From the IMG/VR virus record IMGVR_UViG_3300046007_014013, positions 1 to 51,473 of that record: 51,473 nucleotides of DNA, one strand, 5' to 3'. Below the pieces are notes generated by a model, which had not been told where the DNA came from, made no database searches, and was given only the letters and a program-made list of their open reading frames with translations. This stretch comes from a virus. Position 1 is the stretch's first letter; each line of letters opens with the position of its first letter. The translations under genes were made by a program, and so were the position numbers. This document shows, in pieces, positions 31,402 to 40,200 of the stretch.

Positions 31402-33267
31402 ATGGCTAATACATTCGTAACCGGCAACTACTACAAAAATAGCTCTAGAGAGATCATTATTCTCATTACGTCCAGAACAAAATGCTTTGTAGTTTACAAA
31501 GAGTTTTGGATTAGTGACTTAAACAACTGCTATCAAGACGGTAAGGTTAAGGTAAGAGTTAATGAAAATAACGACGAGTTTGTTTTAATCGATGGATTTA
31601 GTAAATACTCGTCCGTTGACGAGTATGTGAAGTATGTAAAGGAGGAGGTTAATGTTAAGGTGGAGGTTAATGTAAAGGAGGAGGTTAATGTTAAGGAGGA
31701 GGTTTATAGCGCAGTACACAGAAACTTTTTACAAGTTGGTAAAAAGTTTAAATACGTAGATTTAAAAAATGACATCTTGCAAGATGTCATTTTTGAAGAC
31801 ACTAACGGTAATGGTACGATTTTAAACTTTAGAGCCATCAATAAAGATGGCAATCCAATTTACTGTCACGGCAGTTTGTTTGTGGTTACTTTAAGTAACC
31901 GCGATTGTTTAAAACCTTTTAATTATTTAACTGTTGAGGATAGTGATTTACCTTTAACTAATGCGATCGCAACAGATGTAAAGGAAGAGGAAGTTAAGGA
32001 AACTCTTGAGGATAGCAACCTACCTTTACCTACTAATGCAACAGTTAATAATGTAAAGGAAGAGGAAGTTAAGGAAGAGGTTGAATTTACCTTAACAGAT
32101 GACAACAAAGCCGCTATTCAGGCGATTGTCAAATTAGATCCCGTAAGGTGTAATTGGAGCAATTTAGAGCGGACTGCATACAGTAAACTAACGGCATGGG
32201 TAAGCTATCCCCATGACTCTAGAGATATTAGAGGCGTTTACGAGGGCGCACTACTGGTTTTAAATACCATTAGTAAGGAAGATAAAGCACGGGTTAAGGA
32301 ATTGGTGGTTGAGGGCAAAAAAAAAATAACTCTTGAGGATAGTGATTTACCTTTACCTACTAATGCAACAGTTAATAATGTAAAGGAAGAGGAAATTAAG
32401 GAAACTCTTGAGGATAGTGTGTTACCTTTACCTACTAATGCAACAGTTAATAATGTAAAGGAAGAGGAAATTAAGGAAACTCTTGAGGATAGTGTGTTAC
32501 CTTTACCTACTAATGCGATCGCATTAGTAGGTAAGGTTACAAAGGTTAAAATATTAACCAAAATGGTAGCGGTTAACCCCGCTGTACACCACGAGGTTAA
32601 ACTAATCCATGATCCTATCTTTGGATGGCAGCTAATGGGCGCGGACTCGCAATTATTAAGAGAACCTCTTAATGAGGATAAAACACAACCTACCATTAGG
32701 TTTAAAACCCGAGAGGGTGCTTCAACTTTTGCCGTAAAGCTTATGGCAAAGGTTAAGGAATTAGTTGAGAAAAAAGAATTGACCTTCAAGGAGGTACAGA
32801 AATATGCAGAAAATGCGGGTTATGAACTGACAGAACTCACCAATGAGTATTGTAATTTTAGCGTAAGTTCCCTCTTCTGTCGGAAAGGGAAGTTTACCAA
32901 ATTGATAGATGTCGTTGAGGTAATTAAGGAGGGTAGGCTGCTAAATGGTGAGTTTAGCAACCTACCCTTACCTACTGATAATAACGCGATCGCAACAGAT
33001 GTAAAGGAAGAGGAAAAGGAGGAAAATATGCTGACTAAAGAAAGTTACGCGGCTATAAAACTTTTAGTTAAGATGGATTTTACTTCGCGGGGTTTAACCC
33101 AATTTGAGGTTATGGCTCTGAATAGTCTTAGGAAGTACATAGAAAACGGAATAGAACCAAAACTAATCAAAACTTTTGCGGAAGTTTTGATTAAAAAACT
33201 CACGCCGGAGGAGAGACTTATCTTAAGAGATAAGTCTCTTGAAAAAGTTTTTAAGGGTCGCAAGTGA
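31402..33267 (+). CDS. Modular protein with repeated acidic linkers (621 aa)
   Basis: Folded-looking blocks are joined by linkers of the type LEDSDLPLPTNATVNNVKEEEVKET, which recur six times (about residues 176, 200, 309, 334, 358, 512). Blocks: 1-75 (small beta domain, TGNYYKNSSREIIILITSR), 103-172 (beta, VGKKFKYVDLKNDILQDVIF), 225-305 and 547-618 (two related helical domains with LT....AAI..(I/L)VK(L/M)D..........L...), 375-500 (WQLMGADSQLLREPLN; AVKLMAKVKELVEKKELTFKEVQKYAENAGYELTELTNEYCNF). Two linkers encode NAIA from HIP1 octamers. Near residue 80, VNVKEEV is repeated three times. Function unknown; architecture suggests a scaffold holding several binding domains. Confidence 0.75.
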   Translation: MANTFVTGNYYKNSSREIIILITSRTKCFVVYKEFWISDLNNCYQDGKVKVRVNENNDEFVLIDGFSKYSSVDEYVKYVKEEVNVKVEVNVKEEVNVKEEVYSAVHRNFLQVGKKFKYVDLKNDILQDVIFEDTNGNGTILNFRAINKDGNPIYCHGSLFVVTLSNRDCLKPFNYLTVEDSDLPLTNAIATDVKEEEVKETLEDSNLPLPTNATVNNVKEEEVKEEVEFTLTDDNKAAIQAIVKLDPVRCNWSNLERTAYSKLTAWVSYPHDSRDIRGVYEGALLVLNTISKEDKARVKELVVEGKKKITLEDSDLPLPTNATVNNVKEEEIKETLEDSVLPLPTNATVNNVKEEEIKETLEDSVLPLPTNAIALVGKVTKVKILTKMVAVNPAVHHEVKLIHDPIFGWQLMGADSQLLREPLNEDKTQPTIRFKTREGASTFAVKLMAKVKELVEKKELTFKEVQKYAENAGYELTELTNEYCNFSVSSLFCRKGKFTKLIDVVEVIKEGRLLNGEFSNLPLPTDNNAIATDVKEEEKEENMLTKESYAAIKLLVKMDFTSRGLTQFEVMALNSLRKYIENGIEPKLIKTFAEVLIKKLTPEERLILRDKSLEKVFKGRK

Positions 33268-33400
33268 AGGGATAAAAAAAGATAACACCCATGAAATATC
33301 CTTAAAATGGCTAGAGTTTATTGATTCTGTGTCCGTAGATTGTGAATCATGGGAAGAATCATGGGAAGAGTTTAAAAAAATGTGGGATTTAAGGAATTAA
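33239..33400 (+). CDS. Possible small acidic protein (53 aa, TTG start)
   Basis: Frame reads (M)KKFLRVASEGIKKDNTHEISLKWLEFIDSVSVDCESWEESWEEFKKMWDLRN, overlapping the end of the previous gene by 29 bases. Good codon pattern and a Trp/Glu-rich repeat (CESWEESWEEF) favour reality; the TTG start and overlap are weak points. A short decoy ATG in another frame follows ACACCC at 33285, similar to the start region at 33475. Confidence 0.35.
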   Translation: MKKFLRVASEGIKKDNTHEISLKWLEFIDSVSVDCESWEESWEEFKKMWDLRN

Positions 33401-33480
33401 AAGCCTCGTCCTAAAACTATTAAGAATCATGTCCTAAGCTATGACATTAAACCAGCTTAGTTAAAAAATAAAAAACACCC

Positions 33481-33774
33481 ATGAATAATCTTTGTATTGT
33501 ATGCAGTAAAAAACTAAGGAAAGACTCTTCACGCGCCCCACATTGTTCAAGATGTTGGCTGAAGACAGAAGAGGGACGGGCTTTTAACGCCGCCAAGACT
33601 AAAAAGTTTTATATTCCCAGGACTAATTTAAAACCCCGGTGTTTAGCTTGCAACAAAAGCATTAATACTGCTAAAAACCAGGGCTACTGTAGAGTCTGTT
33701 GGGAACAATGGACAGAAGAGGGTAGAGAATATAGATCGCAAAAAGTTAAGCGATCGCAATCGGCAAAACCTTAG
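33481..33774 (+). CDS. Protein with two zinc-finger-like repeats (97 aa)
   Basis: Two matching halves: CIVCSKKLR...PHCSRCWLKTEEGRAF and CLACNKSI...GYCRVCWEQWTEEGREY. Each has CxxC...CxxC, typical of small phage treble-clef or HNH-associated zinc modules, but no HNH nuclease signature is present. A basic tail (SQKVKRSQSAKP) suggests nucleic-acid binding. HIP1 at 33748 lies in the 3' end. Confidence 0.7.
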   Translation: MNNLCIVCSKKLRKDSSRAPHCSRCWLKTEEGRAFNAAKTKKFYIPRTNLKPRCLACNKSINTAKNQGYCRVCWEQWTEEGREYRSQKVKRSQSAKP

Positions 33775-33865
33775 CCCAAAGTTAATTAAAACCCCTGATG
33801 AATGGGGGAAAAATAACCGCAAACAAAGCGCGGAAGAGGCGAAATGGTAAAGTTAATTAATTAAA

Positions 33866-33909
33866 AATATCCCTAACCTTATTTAATTTAAGGTTAGGGA
33901 TATTTTTTT
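33866..33909. terminator. Bidirectional hairpin terminator
   Basis: AATATCCCTAACCTTA / TAAGGTTAGGGATATT arms with A-run before and T7 after. Serves the plus-strand zinc-finger gene and the minus-strand gene at 33908. Confidence 0.8.
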
Positions 33910-34549
33910 AGCCATAGTTAATGTCAGTTAAAGTTATATCTGTAATCTCTTCACTGTTTACAGTAATGGTATTGTCTAAAGTTTCCAAAAGTCTTGCAAC
34001 GTCCAAAGCTTCATTTAAATTACGTAAAGATTGCTCGCCACAAGCATTGCCAGCGGCTACGATATTTCTCAAATCTTGCGATCGCATATTCTCTAATAAG
34101 TCTGGATTATTCTCATAATTTTCCAAAACTTTCTTAGCAATATCCAAACACTTTTGAGATACATCTAAATTAGACCAGCCTAGAATCTCACTTCTTTCTC
34201 TATAACGCTGTAATTTATCTATATGGGAAGAAATTTCTAATGCTTCTGCGTGCTTACGCTTTTCTAATTCTATATATCTGTCATACTCTCTAAGTCTTTC
34301 TTGCCAGAAACTTTTCGTACTCCAATCATTCATCTGTTGGGAATAGCTTTTGATAGATTTTTTAAAAGCGATCGCTACTTTCTCAAAAGTTCTTCTTATA
34401 CCCATATCACGGTAGCACATAAATGCTTCATAGCTCTTGCTGGTGTCTATTCCGGGCAAATAGTCCCACACATTCACATTCAATTCTAAAGCTACTGCGT
34501 GACATCCTTTAGCTAAAGCTTCTTTATTGTAAGTAATATGAGCGGGCAT
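33908..34549 (-). CDS. Probable terminase small subunit (213 aa)
   Basis: YEAFMCYRDMGIRRTFEKVAIAFKKSIKSYSQQMNDWSTKSFWQERLREYDRYIE matches the helix-turn-helix plus W..R...YDR pattern of phage small terminase-like proteins. The C-terminal half is helical and acidic, as in oligomerising TerS. AGGAGAAGGAG upstream of ATG 34549 is a strong ribosome site. It is on the same strand as TerL and upstream of it, but 4 kb of plus-strand genes lie between. It should recognise the packaging start site. Confidence 0.68.
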   Translation of the reverse strand: MPAHITYNKEALAKGCHAVALELNVNVWDYLPGIDTSKSYEAFMCYRDMGIRRTFEKVAIAFKKSIKSYSQQMNDWSTKSFWQERLREYDRYIELEKRKHAEALEISSHIDKLQRYRERSEILGWSNLDVSQKCLDIAKKVLENYENNPDLLENMRSQDLRNIVAAGNACGEQSLRNLNEALDVARLLETLDNTITVNSEEITDITLTDINYG

Positions 34550-34651
34550 AATCTTTTATCTCCTTCTCCTAATTAATTTAATTTAAGTTATTTTTTAATA
34601 ATAATAAATTTAATCCTTAGTATAACACAATACTAAGAAATATTTAATTAG

Positions 34652-34685
34652 TATAAAATATAACATAAAATTAATTTAAAATACT
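34652..34685. repeat. 34-bp AT-rich module upstream of promoter, copy 2
   Basis: Second copy of 30363-30396, directly before the promoter at 34687. Confidence 0.8.
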
Positions 34686-34686
34686 A

Positions 34687-34716
34687 TTGACCGACGGTAG
34701 ATAAGTGTGGGATATT
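34687..34716 (+). promoter_or_regulatory. Promoter of the ACGGTAG family
   Basis: TTGACC at 34687, GATATT at 34711, 18-base spacer GACGGTAGATAAG.... Drives the gene at 34745. Confidence 0.7.
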
Positions 34717-34744
34717 GATTTTATGGAAAGTTTAAAAATAAAGG

Positions 34745-34963
34745 ATGAGCAAAATGATAGTGAATGTAAAAAATGTATCAATCAAGATAGAAGAATTAGC
34801 AGAATACGACCTAAGAAGGCCGAATTGGGACGAAAACGGAAAAAGAGGAGAAGATTATGAATATACATGGCATCATGTATCAGGATTTTGGTTATTAAAT
34901 CCAAGTTTTGGGGTTGGGCATTCGGTGGAGGATTGTATTGCTCAGGTAGAATCCCAGTTTTAA
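34745..34963 (+). CDS. Hypothetical protein (72 aa)
   Basis: MSKMIVNVKNVSIKIEELAEYDLRRPNWDENGKRGEDYEYTWHHVSGFWLLNPSFGVGHSVEDCIAQVESQF. Short strand, acidic middle, then helix. A second ATG nine bases in (MIVNVKN) is also possible. It has its own promoter and two terminators behind it. No family recognised. Confidence 0.6.
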   Translation: MSKMIVNVKNVSIKIEELAEYDLRRPNWDENGKRGEDYEYTWHHVSGFWLLNPSFGVGHSVEDCIAQVESQF

Positions 34964-34977
34964 TCTATTTCCGCAAG

Positions 34978-35010
34978 AGCGATCGTTTAACCACAGCGAT
35001 CGCTTTTTTT
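34978..35010 (+). terminator. Terminator hairpin built from two HIP1-like sites
   Basis: AGCGATCG and CGATCGCT pair across an 11-base loop and are followed by T7. The HIP1 palindrome has been used as a terminator stem. Confidence 0.65.
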
Positions 35011-35053
35011 ATAGGGGGAATTTTCAGGCTGGCACACTTAACTAAATATTTTT

Positions 35054-35093
35054 AAACCCCTCTTAAAATTTATTTTTAAGAGGGGTTTTTTTT
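35054..35093. terminator. Second hairpin terminator
   Basis: AAACCCCTCTTAAAA / TTTTAAGAGGGGTTT arms with T8. Closes the unit before the noncoding region. Confidence 0.8.
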
Positions 35094-36024
35094 GTATTCC
35101 GACGGTAGATAAAATAAAAAGTCATAAATTTCAAATGACAATTATTCCTGATAACGCAAAAAAAACAGCCAAAAAACGCACTTTTTTTAAAACGTTAAAA
35201 CCCTTACACCGAGTTAGTTTTAAGCGTTTTTTAAGGGTTTTTTAGCTGTTTTTAAAAACTCTCTTGAGAATAATTAGCAACAAGACTAAAAAACCTTACG
35301 ACTCTCTCTATATAAGGGTTACAGAGATTTTTTATAAGCCTTATTCCTATTAAAAAGTTTGTTTTTTTAATGCAAAAACTCTGCGTATACTACTGCGTAA
35401 GGGTTTTAGACATTGAGAATAAGTTATTTTTTTTAAAGCTTAAACGCGCTTAAGATAGGGGAAAATGCCCAGGACTTAGGCGGACTAAGAGTTTCAGGGA
35501 TTTTTATTAAAAAAGTCGTTTTTTACCTGGCGGCGCGTCAGGTAAAAATGGTAAATAGCTAAAAGCCTTATAGGATAAAGGTTTTGCGCTGTCAATGTTA
35601 AGAACGTCAGGTAAAATCCTTATTATTAATAAGAAAAAAAGAATAAATAGACTGACGGCGTTAGATAACCTTACTAAATTATGTAACTAACAGCCTACTT
35701 ATCCAAAACCCTTGCAGCGCGTGGCTTTTGGATTTTAAAAATTTTAAAAAACGCCTCTTTTTAATTGACGTTTTTGTATGACGCGGTAAAAACGTCAGTC
35801 AAAATCCCTATACTATAGTAAAGAAAACTATCTGACCCCATTGCATGACGTTTTTACAAAAACTTCCACTACTTTTACCTGACGTTTTTAGGGTATGCGT
35901 TTTAATAATATAGATTTACCTGACGTTTCCGCTAATTCCATTTAAACGCGCTTAATAATGTATTTTTAATTTAATAAATAGCGGGTAAGATTTTTTACCT
36001 TGTAAAGTTCCGTATATTAGCCAC
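35094..36024. repeat. Noncoding TGACG repeat island B with hairpins (candidate replication/partition region)
   Basis: No convincing gene in ~930 bases. 35098-35106 has a CCGACGGTAGA promoter core. 35140-35280 contains a long imperfect inverted repeat (AATTATTC..AAAAACAGC against GCTGTTTTT..GAATAATT) enclosing AAAACCCTT/AAGGGTTTT. 35520-35548 is TTTTTACCTG / CAGGTAAAAA. 35701-35733 is an ATCCAAAA/TTTTGGAT hairpin. TGACG/CGTCA occurs at about 35536, 35604, 35653, 35766, 35779, 35793, 35846, 35880 and 35921. 35794-35836 is repeated, inverted, at 48246-48283. Confidence 0.7.
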
Positions 36025-36053
36025 TTGCTATCGGTAGAGTAGTAGTGTTAAAA
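36025..36053 (+). promoter_or_regulatory. Promoter of the ACGGTAG family (variant TCGGTAG)
   Basis: TTGCTA at 36025, TTAAAA at 36048, spacer starting TCGGTAGAG. Precedes the gene at 36092. Confidence 0.55.
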
Positions 36054-36091
36054 TTTAAGGAAATAAATTAGGATTAAAAGGCAAAAAAAAT

Positions 36092-37105
36092 ATGCTTAAT
36101 ATCATGGACTTAGAACAACAACTCATCAATGAGATTGAAGAGCGTCAAGCCAAGCTAGACAAAGTGCGGGGCGTGTCGCCAAAATTACAAGCACTGGAAA
36201 TACTCCTAAAAGACTGTAGGGATAGTTGCAATGAGTTTGGTATGCAAGAATTATTTATAAGCCTTGTGGAAAATTTTACAGGCACGATACAAGCTACCCC
36301 CACACCCCAGCCACAACCACAACCTCAAAATAATCAAAATAATAATGCTGTATTAACAGACAAGGAAATAAAAGTTATCAGACTAGAATTAAAAACTTTC
36401 CTTGAGTACGACGGACAGCGACTAAATGACAAAACCGCTAAAGAACTTTTAATTAAGAAATTAGAGGAATTGGGCAAACAAGAACTTTTATCTGAAGTTA
36501 ATTTGGATGATAAAGATAATTTCCTTACAGAGTCTAAAAAATTAATTAATTTACTCACTCTAGCTACGGTAGCTAAGGAAGATTTAACGGTAGCTAAGGA
36601 AGATTTAACGGTAGCTAAGGAAGAATTAACGGTAGCTAAGGAAGAAACTTTAACACCCACCGTTAATAACCCCGCACCATTGGAAGAGATTAGGGAAGTA
36701 GAAGGGTTGAGCAGTAAGGATGTAATTGAAAGTGCCTTAGTACAAAACTCCATAACAGGCTTTTATGGCGCTGTTGAACGGGACGGTGTTTTAAACGGTG
36801 GTGCATTAGTGAGATATCCAAATAGTACGGATTTAACGCCCCTTAGTGAATTAACTTTAATTCAACCTGCAATTATTAAACCCACTCCCAAAGTAGAAGA
36901 GGAAGGGGTAAGTGATATGACCCCACAGGAGTTGGCTATGTGGGATGCACTTCTAGCGGCGGGTTTTACCGCCACGGAATTAAGTGCGATGGCTACGGAC
37001 AAAGATACCCTAGATGGTTTCAATTCAATTAACGGAACTAGTTTAACGGCTCTTCCTATCCCTGAACTATATGAATACACGATGGGTGTAGGTCGCATTG
37101 AGTAA
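36092..37105 (+). CDS. Hypothetical protein with TVAKEDL tandem repeats (337 aa)
   Basis: Residues 1-65 helical (LEQQLINEIEERQAKLDKVRG). ~70-85 Pro/Gln linker (TPTPQPQPQPQNNQNNN). ~88-155 helical domain with LNDKTAKELLIKKLEELGKQ. ~159-187 four TVAKE(D/E)(L/T) repeats from an exact-to-near 21-bp tandem repeat (36566-36649). ~210-265 small beta domain (GFYGAVERDGVLNGGALVRYP). C-terminal helical part. An alternative ATG five codons in (MDLEQQL) exists. It is followed by a terminator and then the methylase-helicase, so it may be a partner of that protein. No family recognised. Confidence 0.65.
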   Translation: MLNIMDLEQQLINEIEERQAKLDKVRGVSPKLQALEILLKDCRDSCNEFGMQELFISLVENFTGTIQATPTPQPQPQPQNNQNNNAVLTDKEIKVIRLELKTFLEYDGQRLNDKTAKELLIKKLEELGKQELLSEVNLDDKDNFLTESKKLINLLTLATVAKEDLTVAKEDLTVAKEELTVAKEETLTPTVNNPAPLEEIREVEGLSSKDVIESALVQNSITGFYGAVERDGVLNGGALVRYPNSTDLTPLSELTLIQPAIIKPTPKVEEEGVSDMTPQELAMWDALLAAGFTATELSAMATDKDTLDGFNSINGTSLTALPIPELYEYTMGVGRIE

Positions 37106-37125
37106 CTAACACCCTCTTAACTCCT

Positions 37126-37178
37126 AAAACTAACTTAAGCACTCTTACCTAAACATTTTTAAAGAGTGCTAGTTTTTT
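37126..37178 (+). terminator. Hairpin terminator before the methylase-helicase gene
   Basis: AAAACTA..GCACTCTT and AAGAGTGC.TAGTTTT arms followed by a T-rich end. Confidence 0.6.
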
Positions 37179-37230
37179 CCTAAAAAAATTTTTCCCACAC
37201 TACACAACTACAAAATAAGGAATTAAAATC

Positions 37231-40200
37231 ATGTACGCTAACTTAAATTTAGAAGCAATTAAAAGTCTAAAATCATCTAACCCTGACTTAAGTTTATTAA
37301 GTGAGTTTAAGGGCTGGGGATCTCTTAAAGATTGTTTTGCCGAAGGGCATAAAGATTACCAGGAATTAAAAGACCTGTTAACTGCCGATGAGTATGAACT
37401 TGCAAAAAGTAGCATTCTAAACGCCTATTACACAAGTAATGAGGTAATAAGCGGTTTATGGGATAAGTTAATTACCGCAGGTTTTACCGGCGGGAAAGTT
37501 TTAGAGCCGTCCTGCGGGACTGGTAAATTCTTAAGTTTATGCCCTTTAAAAAATAATGTTGAGTTTACAGGAGTAGAATTAGATCCTATTCCCGCGCAAA
37601 TAGCGGGGTTACTTAACCCAAATAGTAAGATTTATAACAGTCCTTTTGAGGAAGTTTCATTCCCTGACAATTATTTTGATTTGGTTATAGGTAACGTGCC
37701 CTTCGGGGCATATAAGGTACATGACCCGCGCTACAATGCTTTGGATTTAAGTATACACAATTACTTCATTGCTAAATCTCTAGATTTAGTTAAGGAAGGC
37801 GGCGTGATATGTCTTATAACTTCGCCATATACCCTAGACTCAAAAAATACTAATTTTAGAGAACGGTTAAGTAAACGCAGTGAGTTAATCACGGCTTTTA
37901 GACTTCCCAGTGAAGCATTTAAAACTAGCAGTAATACAGAAGTTAGCGCAGATGTACTAATCCTAAGAAAAAATAATAATGGCGATGAGTTAAAAAACTG
38001 GATTAATACTTCAGAGTACCCTTACTCTGAAGTACAATTTTTTCCCAATACTACATACAGGTGTGACATAACTTGCAACGAGTATTGGATAAACGAACTG
38101 CAAGGCCGCGCTAGGGAACAGTTTTCGTTTAATCCTAAATACCTACCTCCCTGGAAATTATTAGGACTGCCAACTGTAAATAAATTGTATGGACATGGTT
38201 TATCATGTTCGGACAATAAGGGTAGTTATAACTTTTTAGAGGGTATTAAAAATGTACCTGTTCCCTCAAATTTATTTAATTTATTAGAAATTAAAAAAGA
38301 TGAGGTAATCTTAATTCCCTCTGAGTTACAAAACTCCAAACTTAATTCCTTTGTAATTCATAATGATTTAGTTTACGTCCGTGAACAGGATGTTTTAGTA
38401 AAATCCCAAATTAACATAGACAAGGTAAAGGCTTTTAAATCCCTACATACCCTTACTTTAGACGTAATAAATGCCCAAAAACATCTTGTAGATAACGAAT
38501 TAAGTCACATCCAAAATCACCTTAAAAATAGTTATGATAACTTTAAATGTGCGTATGGTGAGTTAAATTCTCAGAAAAACGTCAAAGAACTGGGTAATGA
38601 CCCTGATTTTTACTTAGTTAGAACTTTAGAAAAAACTAAGGGAAAGAAGGTAATAGGATTAGCTGATATTTTCTCACGTCGCGTTATAGCTAAATTCTCT
38701 AATGATGCAGCACCTAAAACGGTAGAAGATGCTATTATTCTTAGCTTAAATAAGTTTGGGAATTATAACTATAAGTTCATGGCAACTTCCTTAAATATCA
38801 ATAAGGAAGAATTAACTACTTTAATGGTAGATAAAGGTTTAATTTACTTTAACCCCAGTATAGAGGTTAACGACTATGAAGAGAAAGACAAATACCTTAG
38901 CGGTAACGTTTACGCTAAGTTGGTTGATGCGATTAAATATGACTTAAAAAATAATGTAGAGGCACTTAAAAAAGTACAGCCTCTTCCTATGCTTCCAACC
39001 ACAAATGAAGATATTAAATTTAAATGTCTTTTGGAATTGGGTATTAACTGGGAAGAGTTACCGACTGAAGTACAAAACCGCATATTCTCAAAGAGAATTG
39101 ATGCGAAAATAGGCGCAAGTTGGATACCGCCGCATATTTATTCTCAATTTTGTTATGAACGGTTAAACGCACAAGGTATGGTTAGTGTTTCATACATAAC
39201 CTCACCCGTGGCTACTTGGTACGTTGAACCAAAGCGTAGTAGTGATTACTCAGAATTTGGTACGAAACATCTAAGTTCGTATGAAATACTTGAAAAAGTC
39301 CTGAATAATCAGAATATATTTGTCGGTATATATAGCGACAAAGAAGTAAACAGAGAGGCCTCAGTAGTAGCCACAGAAGAGGCACGGGCTAAAGCTTCCC
39401 TTATAAAGCAAGAATGGAAAGACTGGTTGTGGTCTTCTGAAGAAAGATGTGTCTTACTTTGCAAGATTTACAACACAGAAGTTAACGTTTACACTGCAAG
39501 AAAATATGATGGTTCGTGGCTAGAATTGCCAGGACTTAACCCAAAAATTAAGCTGAGACCTTGGCAGTTAAACGCGATCGCAAGAATAATTGAAAACCGC
39601 GCCACATATTTAGCGCACGACGTAGGGCTAGGTAAATCCCTAGTAATGATCTGCGGAATTATGGAGTTAAGAAGGCTGGGAATATGCCATAAGCCGATGT
39701 TAGTTTGCCTTAATGGCACGGAGCAACAACTCTATAATGACTTCAAAGACGCATATCCATTAGCTAATATCCTTATCTCAAAAGGATTAAGTAGTAAAGA
39801 AGATAAGAAACTCTTTACTGCCAGTATAAAAACTGGTGATTTTGATTGCGTACTCCTTACGCATTCCCAATTCTTCCAACTTTCACTTGGTAAAGAGTAC
39901 CAAGTACAATTCCTGGAACAAGAAAGGGAACTTTTGCTTAATTTCATTAATTCTGATAGGGAATTACAAAACCCTAAATCAGTAGGTGGCAAAATCTTAA
40001 AAAAACGGCTAGAAAGTGTGGAAATGAGCATTTTTGATGCTGAAAATCCAGAACTTAATAATTTAACTGTAGTAAGTGCTGATAGTGGGAAAAATGCTAA
40101 GGGTAAAAAACTCACCCGCGCCCAAAAAGAGGAAATAAGGAAAGGTAAGAGTATTGACGCGCTTAATTTAAAGATTTTAGAGTCAAAAAGAAAATATGAT

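Noticed and set aside
31923-32789. Minus-strand frames within the 621-residue gene
   Set aside because: They mirror the linker repeats of the plus-strand gene and have no start signals.
34867-35055. Plus-strand frame of 62 codons over the end of the 34745 gene
   Set aside because: It runs through a HIP1 terminator hairpin and overlaps the better-supported gene.
35130-35460. Retron or group II intron
   Set aside because: Hairpins are present but no reverse transcriptase gene or intron domain V-like element was seen nearby.
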